Below, piece by piece: positions 32,778 through 40,797 of a stretch of DNA of 64,000 nt. The notes under the pieces were generated by a model that was not told the DNA's origin, ran no database searches, and saw nothing but the letters and a program-made list of their open reading frames with translations. Position 1 is the first letter of the stretch. Each line of letters opens with the position of its first letter. Both the position numbers and the translations under genes were made by a program. Source of the stretch: Halomicroarcula saliterrae (GTDB lineage: Archaea; Halobacteriota; Halobacteria; Halobacteriales; Haloarculaceae). The DNA is taken from assembly GCF_031624395.1 (NCBI RefSeq), contig NZ_JAMQON010000001.1:1387017-1451016 (forward strand), in the 5' to 3' direction.

Positions 32778-33665
32778 ATGTACGACCACATCCTCGTTCC
32801 GACGGACGGGAGCGACCACGCGAGCCGCGCCGCGGACCACGGCGCGATGCTGGCCGAGGCGTTCGACGCGACGCTGCATCTACTCACCGTCGTCGACATC
32901 GAGGCGGCCGCGGGTCCCTTCTCCGCCGGCGGCGTCGACGAGGCCTACGTCGAAGACCGAACCGCCGCCGAACGGGAGGCGCTTTCGGACCTCACCGCCT
33001 CGCTGGAGGGGTCCGGAGCGGTCGAGACCACGGTAGCGACCGGTAACCCGGCGGAGGGGATTCTCGACTACGTCGACGACCACGGCGTCGACCTCGTGGT
33101 GATGGGCACCCACGGCCGGAGCGGGCTGCGGCGATACCTGACCGGAAGCGTGGCGGAGCGGGTGTTGCGACTGTCGCCCGTGCCGGTGCTTACGATGCGT
33201 GCCACCGACGAGAGCACCAGTGGCTACGAGGATATCCTCGTGCCCACCGACGGGAGCGAGCGGGCCCACGCCGCCCTGGCCCACGCGCTGGCACTCGCCG
33301 ACGCGTTCGACGGTACGCTCCACGCTGTCAGCGTCGTCAACGTCGGCGACATCGCCACCGGCGCCGAGGTCAGCGTGCCCGCGGGACTGCTGGACGAACT
33401 GGAGAGCCGGGCGACCGAGGCCACCCAGGCCATCGCGAGCGAGGCCGAAACGGCCGGCGTCGACGTGGTCACCGCGGTCAGTACGGGCCGACCGAAACAC
33501 GACCTGCTCGAGTACGTCGCGGCGAACGACATCGACCTCGTCTGTATGGGCACGCACGGACGGACCGGGCTGGACCGGGTACTGCTCGGGAGCACCGCGG
33601 AGGCACTGGTCAGACAGGCCGATACTCCGGTCCTGACCGTCAGCGAGGAGTCGGACGGGGACTGA
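32778..33665 (+). CDS. Tandem universal stress protein (two UspA domains)
   Basis: A 295-residue protein with two complete UspA domains (about residues 1-142 and 148-292). Each starts with an ILVPTDGS strand-loop and ends with the ATP-binding motif: GTHGRSGLRRYLTGSVAE in the first, GTHGRTGLDRVLLGSTAE in the second. ATP-binding type USP, probably a stress-response or regulatory protein. The two domains are clearly diverged, so the fusion is not recent. Monocistronic. Confidence 0.92.
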   Translation: MYDHILVPTDGSDHASRAADHGAMLAEAFDATLHLLTVVDIEAAAGPFSAGGVDEAYVEDRTAAEREALSDLTASLEGSGAVETTVATGNPAEGILDYVDDHGVDLVVMGTHGRSGLRRYLTGSVAERVLRLSPVPVLTMRATDESTSGYEDILVPTDGSERAHAALAHALALADAFDGTLHAVSVVNVGDIATGAEVSVPAGLLDELESRATEATQAIASEAETAGVDVVTAVSTGRPKHDLLEYVAANDIDLVCMGTHGRTGLDRVLLGSTAEALVRQADTPVLTVSEESDGD

Positions 33666-33678
33666 CAGCGCCCGCCGG

Positions 33679-34053
33679 TCAGGCCGACTCGGCGTGGAGT
33701 AACTCGTCGACGTCCCGGCGGAGCCGACTTTCCAGCGGTGGGGTGATCCGGTCCGCGGCCGGCCCGAGTTCAACCATGTCCTCGCCCTGTTCGTACCGGA
33801 CTAAGTCGGCACCGGTCAGTATCGGCAGGTGGTCGTGGTACAGCGACATGTAGGTCTCCAGTCGCCGTTCGAGACAGACGCCCGAGCTGTCGGACTGCTC
33901 CCAGACGGTCACCTGATGGGCGACATCCGGGAGCCCGAGCGGGTTCGCGTATAGATGCAGACAGTACAGCAGATATCGCCGGCGCCTGTCCGCGAGCAGT
34001 GTCTCGGTGTCGGCGGCGGTGACCTCCGATTCGCCGGAGAACTCCCCCATCAT
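33679..34053 (-). CDS. Winged-helix-like DUF7344 family protein
   Basis: A 124-residue protein. The region TLLADRRRRYLLYCLHLY (about 18-35), then GLPDVAHQVTVWE and LYHDHLPILTGADLVRYEQ (about 75-95), is the pattern of the haloarchaeal DUF7344/wHTH group, which often regulates transcription. The start is placed at the second half of the open frame (ATG 34053 or 34050) because the upstream part lacks the family pattern and covers the intergenic region. Confidence 0.65.
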   Translation of the reverse strand: MMGEFSGESEVTAADTETLLADRRRRYLLYCLHLYANPLGLPDVAHQVTVWEQSDSSGVCLERRLETYMSLYHDHLPILTGADLVRYEQGEDMVELGPAADRITPPLESRLRRDVDELLHAESA

Positions 34054-34555
34054 CAGGTCCCCCCGGCGACACCCACGGTCGGTCTGGTCGAAACCGGTCC
34101 CTCGAGCAACTGTGTATCCTTCGTCACGGTGGACCGACCCTGACCCCGAGCGGGTTTTGTTATACTGCTCAAACCGACCCCGGTCTGTCCGGTAGCGGAG
34201 GGCTACTGTAGGTAAGCGCTCTCTACTTCGGCACTGAGACTGTGCTGGCGCTGGCTCACCGGGGTCAGGTCGGCTTACCGACGACAGAGCGGCCGGGGCC
34301 AAGAACGGGTTTATTATGTCGCAATTCCAACTACTCTGTGTGGGCGTTCAGTAGCGCTCCCGGTACCAATGGAGAACAGTATCCGCTCTCGGCCCGCTGG
34401 TCGTGGCACTGCGTCGGGCGCCGACGAGGAGCGTACCGACCACCTCGCGCCCCGGGCACGGGGGCCAACAGCGGTCGACCCGACCACAGTCAGTGGCGTG
34501 TGTTCGACACTCGCGACACTGGGTCGGGTAGTGCCGGACACAGCACGTTGGGCCG
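34054..34555. other. Divergent intergenic region
   Basis: About 500 bases between two divergent genes. A TTTATTA element (about 34310-34316) preceded by GGG is a credible plus-strand promoter for the DHH gene with a long leader. A 65-codon frame (34369-34566) overlaps the DHH start, but its third-position GC is only about two thirds, so I do not call it a gene. Confidence 0.45.
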
Positions 34556-35599
34556 ATGGGGTCTGAGACGGAGTTCTCGTTGAGCAAGCCCCAGCTGCTG
34601 TGGGAGCTGCTCTCCGAAAGTGAGACGCTCACTATCGTCTGTCACGACAACCCGGACCCGGACTGTCTGGCCAGCGCAGTCGGGCTGGGACGCATCGCGT
34701 CCGAGGCGGGTATCGAGGAGCACCACTGTATCTACAGCGGTGACATATCCCACCAGCAGAACCGCGCGCTCGTGAACCTCCTGGACATCGAACTCGAACC
34801 GTTCTCCGTCGATCTGGTCCAGAACCGACCGCCCGGCTCGCTGCTGGCCTTCGTCGACCACTCTGTCCCCCGGGAGAACAACCGCGTCCCGAGGGGCACC
34901 GACATCGACATCATCATCGACCACCACCCGATCGAGGATATCGATGGCCGCTTCGTCGACAACCGCCAGACGGTGGGGGCGACTGCGACCATCGTGACCC
35001 AGTACATCCGCGCGCTCCCGATGGAACCGGCCGCCCGCATCGCGACCGCACTGCTGTTCGCGATTCGCCGCGAGACGCTCGATTTCCTCCGCGGCGTCAC
35101 TCGCAACGAGTACGAGGCCGCCGCCTATCTCCACGAATACAGCGAACCGAAGGTGGTCAGACAGCTCTCGACGCCGGCCGTCAGCAGGGCGACCATCGAC
35201 GCCATCGCCGACGCGATAGAGAACCGTCGCATCACCGGGTCAGTGCTCATCAGCCACGTCGGGCGGACGAGCGAACGGGACGCGCTCCCGCAGGCGGCCG
35301 ACTATCTGATGACACTCGAGGGCATCGAGACCGCCATCGTCTTTGGCCTGGTGGACAACACCATCCAGCTCAGCGCCCGCTCGACGGACTCGCGGGTACA
35401 CATCGGACGGACACTCCACAGCGCGTTCGACGACGTCGGCAGTGCCGGCGGCCACCAGGAGATGGCTGGTGGCACCATCGAGCTCGGTATCTTCTCGGGG
35501 TACACCACCGACGACGAGCAGCTCATCGGTATCGTCGACCAGGTCATCACTGCCCGGCTCCGGTCGGCGCTCAACATCGATGGGCGAGACGGCGACTGA
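34556..35599 (+). CDS. DHH-family phosphoesterase (RecJ/NrnA-like)
   Basis: A 347-residue DHH phosphoesterase. Motif I CHDNPDPD (residues 29-36), motif III DHHP (about 121-124) and the DHHA1 substrate motif GGHQEMAGG (about 300) are intact, so it should be an active Mn2+-dependent nuclease or phosphatase of the NrnA/oligoribonuclease or cyclic-dinucleotide type. It lacks the OB and other extra domains of full RecJ. It meets the aCPSF1 gene stop-to-stop with one base between, placing two RNA-turnover genes next to each other. Confidence 0.88.
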   Translation: MGSETEFSLSKPQLLWELLSESETLTIVCHDNPDPDCLASAVGLGRIASEAGIEEHHCIYSGDISHQQNRALVNLLDIELEPFSVDLVQNRPPGSLLAFVDHSVPRENNRVPRGTDIDIIIDHHPIEDIDGRFVDNRQTVGATATIVTQYIRALPMEPAARIATALLFAIRRETLDFLRGVTRNEYEAAAYLHEYSEPKVVRQLSTPAVSRATIDAIADAIENRRITGSVLISHVGRTSERDALPQAADYLMTLEGIETAIVFGLVDNTIQLSARSTDSRVHIGRTLHSAFDDVGSAGGHQEMAGGTIELGIFSGYTTDDEQLIGIVDQVITARLRSALNIDGRDGD

Positions 35600-35600
35600 G

Positions 35601-37523
35601 CTACACGAAGCGGAACGTTTCGAGGTTCTTCGGGTTGAACGTCCGCATGTTGAACTTCTGGTACAGCGCCGAGGAGAGCTGGTTCGTCGAGCTCGCGTCG
35701 CCGTGGACACAGAGCACTTTCTCGGGGCGCGGATGCATCGTCTCGACGAACGTCTCCAGTCCCTGCCGGTCCGCGTGGCCGGAGAAGCCGTCGACAGTCT
35801 CGACACCCATCTTCAGGCTCACGCGCTCGGCTCGCGGGCCGCTCTTGTCCGACATCGTGATCTCGTCTTGGCCGCGCTGAATCTGGCGGCCCAGCGTCCC
35901 CTCGGCCTGATAGCCGACGAAGACCATCGTGTTGTCCGGGTCCCCGCCCAGCAGGCGGAGCCACGACATGACCGGGCCGCCGGTGACCATCCCCGAGGTG
36001 GTGAGGATGATAGCCGGCTCCTCGTCGACGATGTCCTGTCGCATCTCCTCGCCGCCGTCGACCTGCTGGAACTGCTCGGCGAGGAACGGGTTGTCGTCCT
36101 GATAGAGGATTCGGTCCCGCAGGCTCTCCCGGAGATACTCCGGATAGGCCGTGTGGATGGCCGTCGCCTCGCGAATCATCCCGTCGAGATACACCGGCAT
36201 CGTCGGGATGTCGCCGGAGGACATCGCCTCCTCCAGCACCAGCATCAGCTCCTGGGAGCGACCGACGGCGAAGGCCGGAATCAGAATCTTCCCCTCCTTC
36301 TCGTAGGCCTCGTTGATGACGCGCTTGAGAACGCGCTCGGAGTCCTCCTGGTCGGTCTGGTAGTCGTTTTTACCACCGTAGGTGGACTCTAACACGAGCG
36401 TCTCGACCCGGGGGAAGTCGTTGACGGCGCCGTCGAGCAGGCGCGTGTCCTTGTAGTGGATGTCGCCGGAGAAAGCGACGTTGTAGCGGCCTTCGCCGAT
36501 GTGGAAGTGACACACCGCCGAGCCCAGGATGTGGCCGGCGTTGTGCATCGTGAGCTTGATGTCGGGCGCGATGTCGGTGACGTTGCCGAACTCCAGCGGA
36601 ATCGTGTGTTTCAGAGCGTCCCGGACCTGCTGGCTCTCGTACGGCGGGGCACGCCCCTCCTTTGCGGCCACGTCGAGATAGTCCAGTTGCAGGAGCCCCA
36701 TCAGGTCACGCGTGGGCGCCGTGGTGTAGATGGGGCCGTCGTAGCCGTACTTGAACAGGATGGGGATGAGTGCGGAGTGGTCGAGGTGTGCGTGTGTGAG
36801 GACGACGGCGTCGATGGAGTTGGGGCCGGCCGCGAGCGCCTCGGGCACCTGCAGATACGGCACCTCTCCCTCGGCGCCGGGCTTGTCGCCGCAGTCGATG
36901 AGGATGCGGGACTCGGGCGTCGAGAGGATAAAGGAGGCGCGACCGACTTCGCGACAGCAGCCAAGCGTCGTCAGCCGGACCCAGTTGTCGTCGGCCGTCT
37001 TCGGCCGGTTGATCTGTCGACCGACCCGCTCCAAGATATCCCGGCGCTCGTTGCGCTCCTGTTTCAGGAAGTTCCTGACGTTCGAGACGGTGTTTGACTC
37101 CATGGGTGGCGTCCGAACGACTTCGGGCGTCCAGCCGACGCTCGCGGATATCTGGTCCAGCGTCTCGCCGTGACGGCCGATGACGCGGCCCGGCTTCTCG
37201 GCTTCGATGAACACTTCACCGGTGTCCTGGTCGAAATCCAGATTCTGGACCCCGGCGTCTTCCGGGATAGTCTCCTCGATTCGGGCTTCCGCCTCGGCCC
37301 GGGGGACCAGCGCGTCCTGCGTCGGGCGGACGTTGATACGCTTCCGGAGCGTCTGGGCGAGGTTCCGGACGATGCCGTCGCGGGTGGCGACCTCCTTGGC
37401 CTCGGGCGTGTAGATGACCAGCTCGGGTCCCTCGAACGCGACGGACGCGATGGTAATATCGTCGGGCGTCTCCGACTCGACCTGTGCTTTGATCTTCTCT
37501 AGTGTCTCGTCTGCAGTACTCAT
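35601..37523 (-). CDS. Beta-CASP ribonuclease aCPSF1 (transcription termination factor)
   Basis: A 640-residue archaeal CPSF73 homologue (FttA/aCPSF1), shown in other archaea to cleave nascent RNA at U-rich ends and terminate transcription. N-terminal KH domains (about 1-145, with RVIGRHGETLDQI). Metallo-beta-lactamase core with HAHLDH (244-249), a later HNAGHILGS and FSGDIHY. Beta-CASP motifs ILIPAFAVGRSQEL, TTSGMV and GFSGHADR follow. All metal ligands are present. ATG 37523 starts MSTADETLEKIK, the normal N-terminus. Confidence 0.95.
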   Translation of the reverse strand: MSTADETLEKIKAQVESETPDDITIASVAFEGPELVIYTPEAKEVATRDGIVRNLAQTLRKRINVRPTQDALVPRAEAEARIEETIPEDAGVQNLDFDQDTGEVFIEAEKPGRVIGRHGETLDQISASVGWTPEVVRTPPMESNTVSNVRNFLKQERNERRDILERVGRQINRPKTADDNWVRLTTLGCCREVGRASFILSTPESRILIDCGDKPGAEGEVPYLQVPEALAAGPNSIDAVVLTHAHLDHSALIPILFKYGYDGPIYTTAPTRDLMGLLQLDYLDVAAKEGRAPPYESQQVRDALKHTIPLEFGNVTDIAPDIKLTMHNAGHILGSAVCHFHIGEGRYNVAFSGDIHYKDTRLLDGAVNDFPRVETLVLESTYGGKNDYQTDQEDSERVLKRVINEAYEKEGKILIPAFAVGRSQELMLVLEEAMSSGDIPTMPVYLDGMIREATAIHTAYPEYLRESLRDRILYQDDNPFLAEQFQQVDGGEEMRQDIVDEEPAIILTTSGMVTGGPVMSWLRLLGGDPDNTMVFVGYQAEGTLGRQIQRGQDEITMSDKSGPRAERVSLKMGVETVDGFSGHADRQGLETFVETMHPRPEKVLCVHGDASSTNQLSSALYQKFNMRTFNPKNLETFRFV

Positions 37524-37713
37524 GTATGCGGGAAAGCGACGATTGGAGATTCGGCCGTCGAAGAACAACGGCTATCGAATGTCGTTACCTAACCGAAAGA
37601 CAACCATAGATAAGAAACTTTGCTTCCCGGGAGACGGCCCTGTCGTTCGATACCACGGCCCGAGTGGGCCTGCTACCGACCGATTTTAGTGTCTGTCGAC
37701 CCTCGCTGTACAC

Positions 37714-37890
37714 ATGGGTTTTGGTAGCTACGACGAGTCCGAGCAGAAGGACCAGAACGTCGATACCGACGACAGCGACGGCGTCGCTGTCCACGAGAAC
37801 GACCACGACGGCGACGTCTCCTTCGAGATGGAGGGGTCGACGAGCGACCTCGTCGACAAGCTCGGCGAGATGAAAGACGAGGAGAGCTAG
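37714..37890 (+). CDS. Small acidic protein, DUF5786-like
   Basis: A 58-residue, strongly acidic protein starting MGFGSYDESEQ and containing HENDHDGDVSFEMEG and a short C-terminal helix (DLVDKLGEMKDE). It matches my recollection of the haloarchaeal DUF5786 family, function unknown. Its stop TAG and the convergent glutaredoxin stop share the palindrome CTAG (37887-37890). Confidence 0.7.
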   Translation: MGFGSYDESEQKDQNVDTDDSDGVAVHENDHDGDVSFEMEGSTSDLVDKLGEMKDEES

Positions 37891-38225
37891 ACCTGTAGCG
37901 TCTCGGCGAGGTCACCGTTGTCGTCGAGCTGTTCTAGAATGTCGCTGCCGCCGACGAACTCCCCGTCCACGAACGTCTGGGGAATCGTCTCGCGGCCGCT
38001 GTACTCCGCGAGCGCCTCGCGGTAGGCCTCGGTGGCCGTCAGAACGTTCACCGTCGTCACGTCTTCGCGGTGCTGTCCGATGAGTCCCAGCGCCTTCCGG
38101 GAGTAGCCACACTGGGGCATCATCTCGGTCCCCTTCATGAACAGGGCGACCTCGCTGTTCTCGATGGTCTCCTCGACGTTCGAGCGGGCCTCTTCCGGCG
38201 AGAGTTCTCGGGGTTCGAAGCTCAT
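37887..38225 (-). CDS. Monothiol glutaredoxin (Grx4/GrxD type)
   Basis: A 112-residue monothiol glutaredoxin, class II, with active site CGYS (Cys39) in place of the usual CGFS. KGTEMMPQCGYSRKA, then IPQTFVDGEFVGGSDIL carries the cis-Pro and GSH-binding GG. Such proteins carry or deliver Fe-S clusters with BolA, and the gene directly upstream is a bolA, 37 bases away. A function in Fe-S trafficking is therefore well supported by context. Confidence 0.92.
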   Translation of the reverse strand: MSFEPRELSPEEARSNVEETIENSEVALFMKGTEMMPQCGYSRKALGLIGQHREDVTTVNVLTATEAYREALAEYSGRETIPQTFVDGEFVGGSDILEQLDDNGDLAETLQV

Positions 38226-38262
38226 GGCTCCCTGTACCGGCCCGACAGGGAAATGCGTACCG

Positions 38263-38496
38263 CTACTCTGGGACGCTGGTGGTCAGTTCGATGGCGTGGA
38301 TGTCCCGCGTGAGATGCGCTCCCAGCGCGTCGTGGACCAGCTGGTGCTGGTCGACGAGCGATTTCCCCTCGAAGGCCGGCGAGACGACCTCGACGGCGTA
38401 GTGGCTGTCGTCGTCCGGGTCCCGCGGCGTCGTCACTGTCGCCGCCGCGTCCGGGATCTCCCGTTCGATGATGGCCGCGACCTCGTCTGCGTTCAT
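38263..38496 (-). CDS. bolA: BolA-family protein
   Basis: A 77-residue BolA. Fold elements: MNADEVAAIIEREIPDAAATV, the HYAVEVVSPAFEGKSLVDQH central strand-turn-helix with the conserved FEGKS, and the final helix (DALGAHLTRDIHAIEL). The invariant C-terminal His is present (DIHAIEL). Together with the downstream monothiol glutaredoxin it forms the Grx-BolA pair involved in Fe-S cluster handling. ATG 38496 matches family length. Confidence 0.9.
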   Translation of the reverse strand: MNADEVAAIIEREIPDAAATVTTPRDPDDDSHYAVEVVSPAFEGKSLVDQHQLVHDALGAHLTRDIHAIELTTSVPE

Positions 38497-38586
38497 ACTC
38501 CCAGTCAGGCCACCGGCGAGGAAAACAGTTGGGCTCTGGTCCCGCTTGCCCACCCGCGCCTCGCCGATTCGTCGGCGGCCGAAACG

Positions 38587-38883
38587 TCAGTGTCCCTCCG
38601 GGGATATCGATGCCGTCCCGTCGCCGTACAGGAGAACCGAGAGATAGAGGTGCGTGAACTGCAATTTCGATCCCTCGTCCATCGACAGCAAGAGCCGGTC
38701 GAGCGCGTCGGGGTCGACCGACTCACCGAGCGGTTCGACCGCCGTCGGGTCGCAGTTCATCATCACGCTGATGAGCCGTATCACGGCGACGCTCGGCGGT
38801 GTCTCGTCCCAGTCGAACTGTCTGGATATCGTCTGGTCTGTCCCATCCCGTCCCACGTTTTCGCCAGAGCCGCTATCTGTCAT
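38587..38883 (-). CDS. HalOD1 output-domain protein
   Basis: A 98-residue stand-alone HalOD1 domain protein: SVAVIRLISVMMNCDPTAVE, PLGESVDPDALDRLL helix and the C-terminal LQFTHLYLSVLLYGDGTASI strands. It is the second HalOD1 in the window and is more diverged than the one at 6555. A TTATAT box near 38911-38918 gives leaderless spacing to ATG 38883. Confidence 0.72.
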   Translation of the reverse strand: MTDSGSGENVGRDGTDQTISRQFDWDETPPSVAVIRLISVMMNCDPTAVEPLGESVDPDALDRLLLSMDEGSKLQFTHLYLSVLLYGDGTASISPEGH

Positions 38884-38997
38884 GTAATTCAAATATAATG
38901 CCTCACCCACATATAATTGTGCAAAAGTTTTGTCCTTAATTTACCGGATAGACCGGCGATATCGGGGAGGGGAAGAACCGGCGCTGGGTCCCGCCGC

Positions 38998-39408
38998 TCA
39001 GCCCAGTAACCGACTGTGGGTCGGTTTCATACAGCGGTCCTGAACGACGCGTCGGCCGGCCGCCTCGGCGCGTGCCACGGCCTCGTCGTCGTGGATACCG
39101 AGCTGGAGCCAGATGACGGCGTCCTCGTCGCGGTCGAGCGCCGCGTCGACGATGTCGGCGACCTCTTCGCTGGGACGGAACACGTCAACGATATCTATCT
39201 CACCGGGGACATCGGCCAGCGAGTCGTAGGCTTCGCGGCCGAATATCTCGTCGGCGAAGGGGTTGACCGGGACGACGTCGTACCCCTGCTCTAGCAGGTA
39301 CTTGGGTATCTCGTGGGCGTCCTTTCCGGGACTGGTCGAGCAGCCGACGACGGCGACACGGTCCAGCGTGAGTATCTCTCGGAGTTGGTCGTCCGCAGTG
39401 ACTGGCAT
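38998..39408 (-). CDS. CoA-binding Rossmann-fold protein (YccU type)
   Basis: A 136-residue CoA-binding domain protein. VAVVGCSTSPGKDAHEIPKY (about 18-37) carries the Gly-x-Ser loop. VVPVNPFADEIFGREAYDSL follows, then VDVFRPSEEVADIV, VIWLQLGI and a C-terminal VVQDRCMKPTH. All match the small YccU/CoA_binding_2 family related to succinyl-CoA synthetase alpha. Function in vivo unknown. Start ATG 39408 begins the fold without the Arg-rich extension. Confidence 0.9.
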   Translation of the reverse strand: MPVTADDQLREILTLDRVAVVGCSTSPGKDAHEIPKYLLEQGYDVVPVNPFADEIFGREAYDSLADVPGEIDIVDVFRPSEEVADIVDAALDRDEDAVIWLQLGIHDDEAVARAEAAGRRVVQDRCMKPTHSRLLG

Positions 39409-39469
39409 ACCGGCCCTACGTCGCACGGGAACTAAACCCACACGGACGCCGGCAGTGGCCGGTTCCCGG

Positions 39470-40444
39470 CTACCCGGTCCGTTCCGAGAGGAACGCCCGC
39501 GCCCGTTCACGACCCAGTTCCCGAAGCTCGTCGAGAAACGCGGGACTGCGGTCCACTTTCGTCGCGTACCCCAGCTGGCGGTCGAGCTGGATGCGGTGGA
39601 CGTCGATGTGGTTGAACCGGTCGGCGGGGAGGGTGCCGTCGGCGACCCACTCGTTGACTTTCTCGACGAACCGTACCTCCTGGTTCAGGGAGAGGTTCCC
39701 CGAGAGCTGATTGCGCCGGTCGGCGATCGTCTCGACGGTCCGTGGCTCGCCCTCGAAGGACTGTGGGTTGACCTGGATAATCCACAGCTCCTCGGGTTTG
39801 CGGTCCGGCGGCACGTCCATGAGGTCCTTGACCGGTGGGTTCTGTGAAAACAGGCCGTCCCAGTGGAGGTGCCCGTGAATGTCGACGGCCCTGAAGAGGT
39901 TCGGCACCGCGGCCGACGCCAGCACCGCCTCTACGGTGACTGCCTCGTCGACGAACGTCTCGAAGACGCCGGCGTTGAGGTCGACGGTCCCGACGACCAG
40001 CTCCGGTGCCGACCGTTTGCAGTAGCCCGGGATGGCCTCGAAATCGATGTACCGTTCGAGGATGGTCCGGATGCGCTCCTTGCCGACCTCCGGCCCGGCT
40101 AGCTGGTACGGGCTGATAGCGGGGAGGGGAAAGCCGCCGCTTCCCAGCCGGCTCAGTCCGGTGACCCAGCTGTTCGCGAGCCTGTCTGTGACCCCTGTAG
40201 CGGCGAGGTCGTCCCACAGGGCGGTGACGATATCGCTCGCCCGGTCGGGGCCGTCGGTGACCAGCCCGTACCACACTGCGAGCGCGTTGAACGCGCCCCC
40301 GGAGGTCCCGCTGATGCCCACCAGTCGGTAGCTATCGTCCCAGTTCTCCAGCAGCGTACGAAGCACGCCGGCGGTAAACGCCGTGTGGCTGCCGCCGCCC
40401 TGACAGGCGATAGCGACGCGGGTCGGGCGGTCAGTGTCGGACAT
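39470..40444 (-). CDS. Patatin-like phospholipase
   Basis: A 324-residue patatin-like acyl hydrolase. The oxyanion loop CQGGGSHTAFTAGVL (about 14-28), the nucleophile elbow GTSGG (Ser48) and the catalytic Asp196 in HWDGLF give a full Ser-Asp dyad. RssA/RpoSD-like proteins have the same layout, so the substrate may be a lipid or something else. ATG 40444 (MSDTDRP) fits the family start. Confidence 0.9.
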   Translation of the reverse strand: MSDTDRPTRVAIACQGGGSHTAFTAGVLRTLLENWDDSYRLVGISGTSGGAFNALAVWYGLVTDGPDRASDIVTALWDDLAATGVTDRLANSWVTGLSRLGSGGFPLPAISPYQLAGPEVGKERIRTILERYIDFEAIPGYCKRSAPELVVGTVDLNAGVFETFVDEAVTVEAVLASAAVPNLFRAVDIHGHLHWDGLFSQNPPVKDLMDVPPDRKPEELWIIQVNPQSFEGEPRTVETIADRRNQLSGNLSLNQEVRFVEKVNEWVADGTLPADRFNHIDVHRIQLDRQLGYATKVDRSPAFLDELRELGRERARAFLSERTG

Positions 40445-40547
40445 TGTCCAGTGGGGGTAGTGCAACCACGGTATTAGTTGGCCACCACGACATTGTCAGG
40501 GCGGTTACGGTCCTGTTACCGCGAAGCTATACCCCCGGAGCGACTAG

Positions 40548-40733
40548 GTGTCTCTCGATAGAGAATTCATGCCCCCCAGAACGAGTCGACACGATGATAT
40601 ACACGCCGAGACCGATAGCTACGACCGGTACAGCCACGTCAAGACCGAGAGCGGCGATATCATCTACGACACCGAGTGCGAAGACGCCTGGATACAGGCC
40701 GACGAATCGGCCGGCCTCGACGAGTGGCGGTAG
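40548..40733 (+). CDS. Small acidic haloarchaeal protein
   Basis: A 61-residue protein (54 if ATG 40569 is used) with the pattern TDSYDRYSHVKTESGDIIYDTECEDAWIQ in its core. It is reminiscent of small haloarchaeal proteins of the DUF7331 type; I am not sure of the family. It lies 64 bases upstream of the Lhr helicase gene on the same strand. Confidence 0.5.
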   Translation: MSLDREFMPPRTSRHDDIHAETDSYDRYSHVKTESGDIIYDTECEDAWIQADESAGLDEWR

Positions 40734-40797
40734 GCCGGGCAAGCGGGTGGTCCCCGATACAGTGTGTTTAACCGGCTGTGGTCGCTACTGAGCGGCG

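Noticed and set aside
34369..34566. 65-codon frame overlapping the DHH gene start
   Set aside because: Third-position GC is about 67 percent, well below real genes nearby, and no domain is visible. More likely leader sequence.
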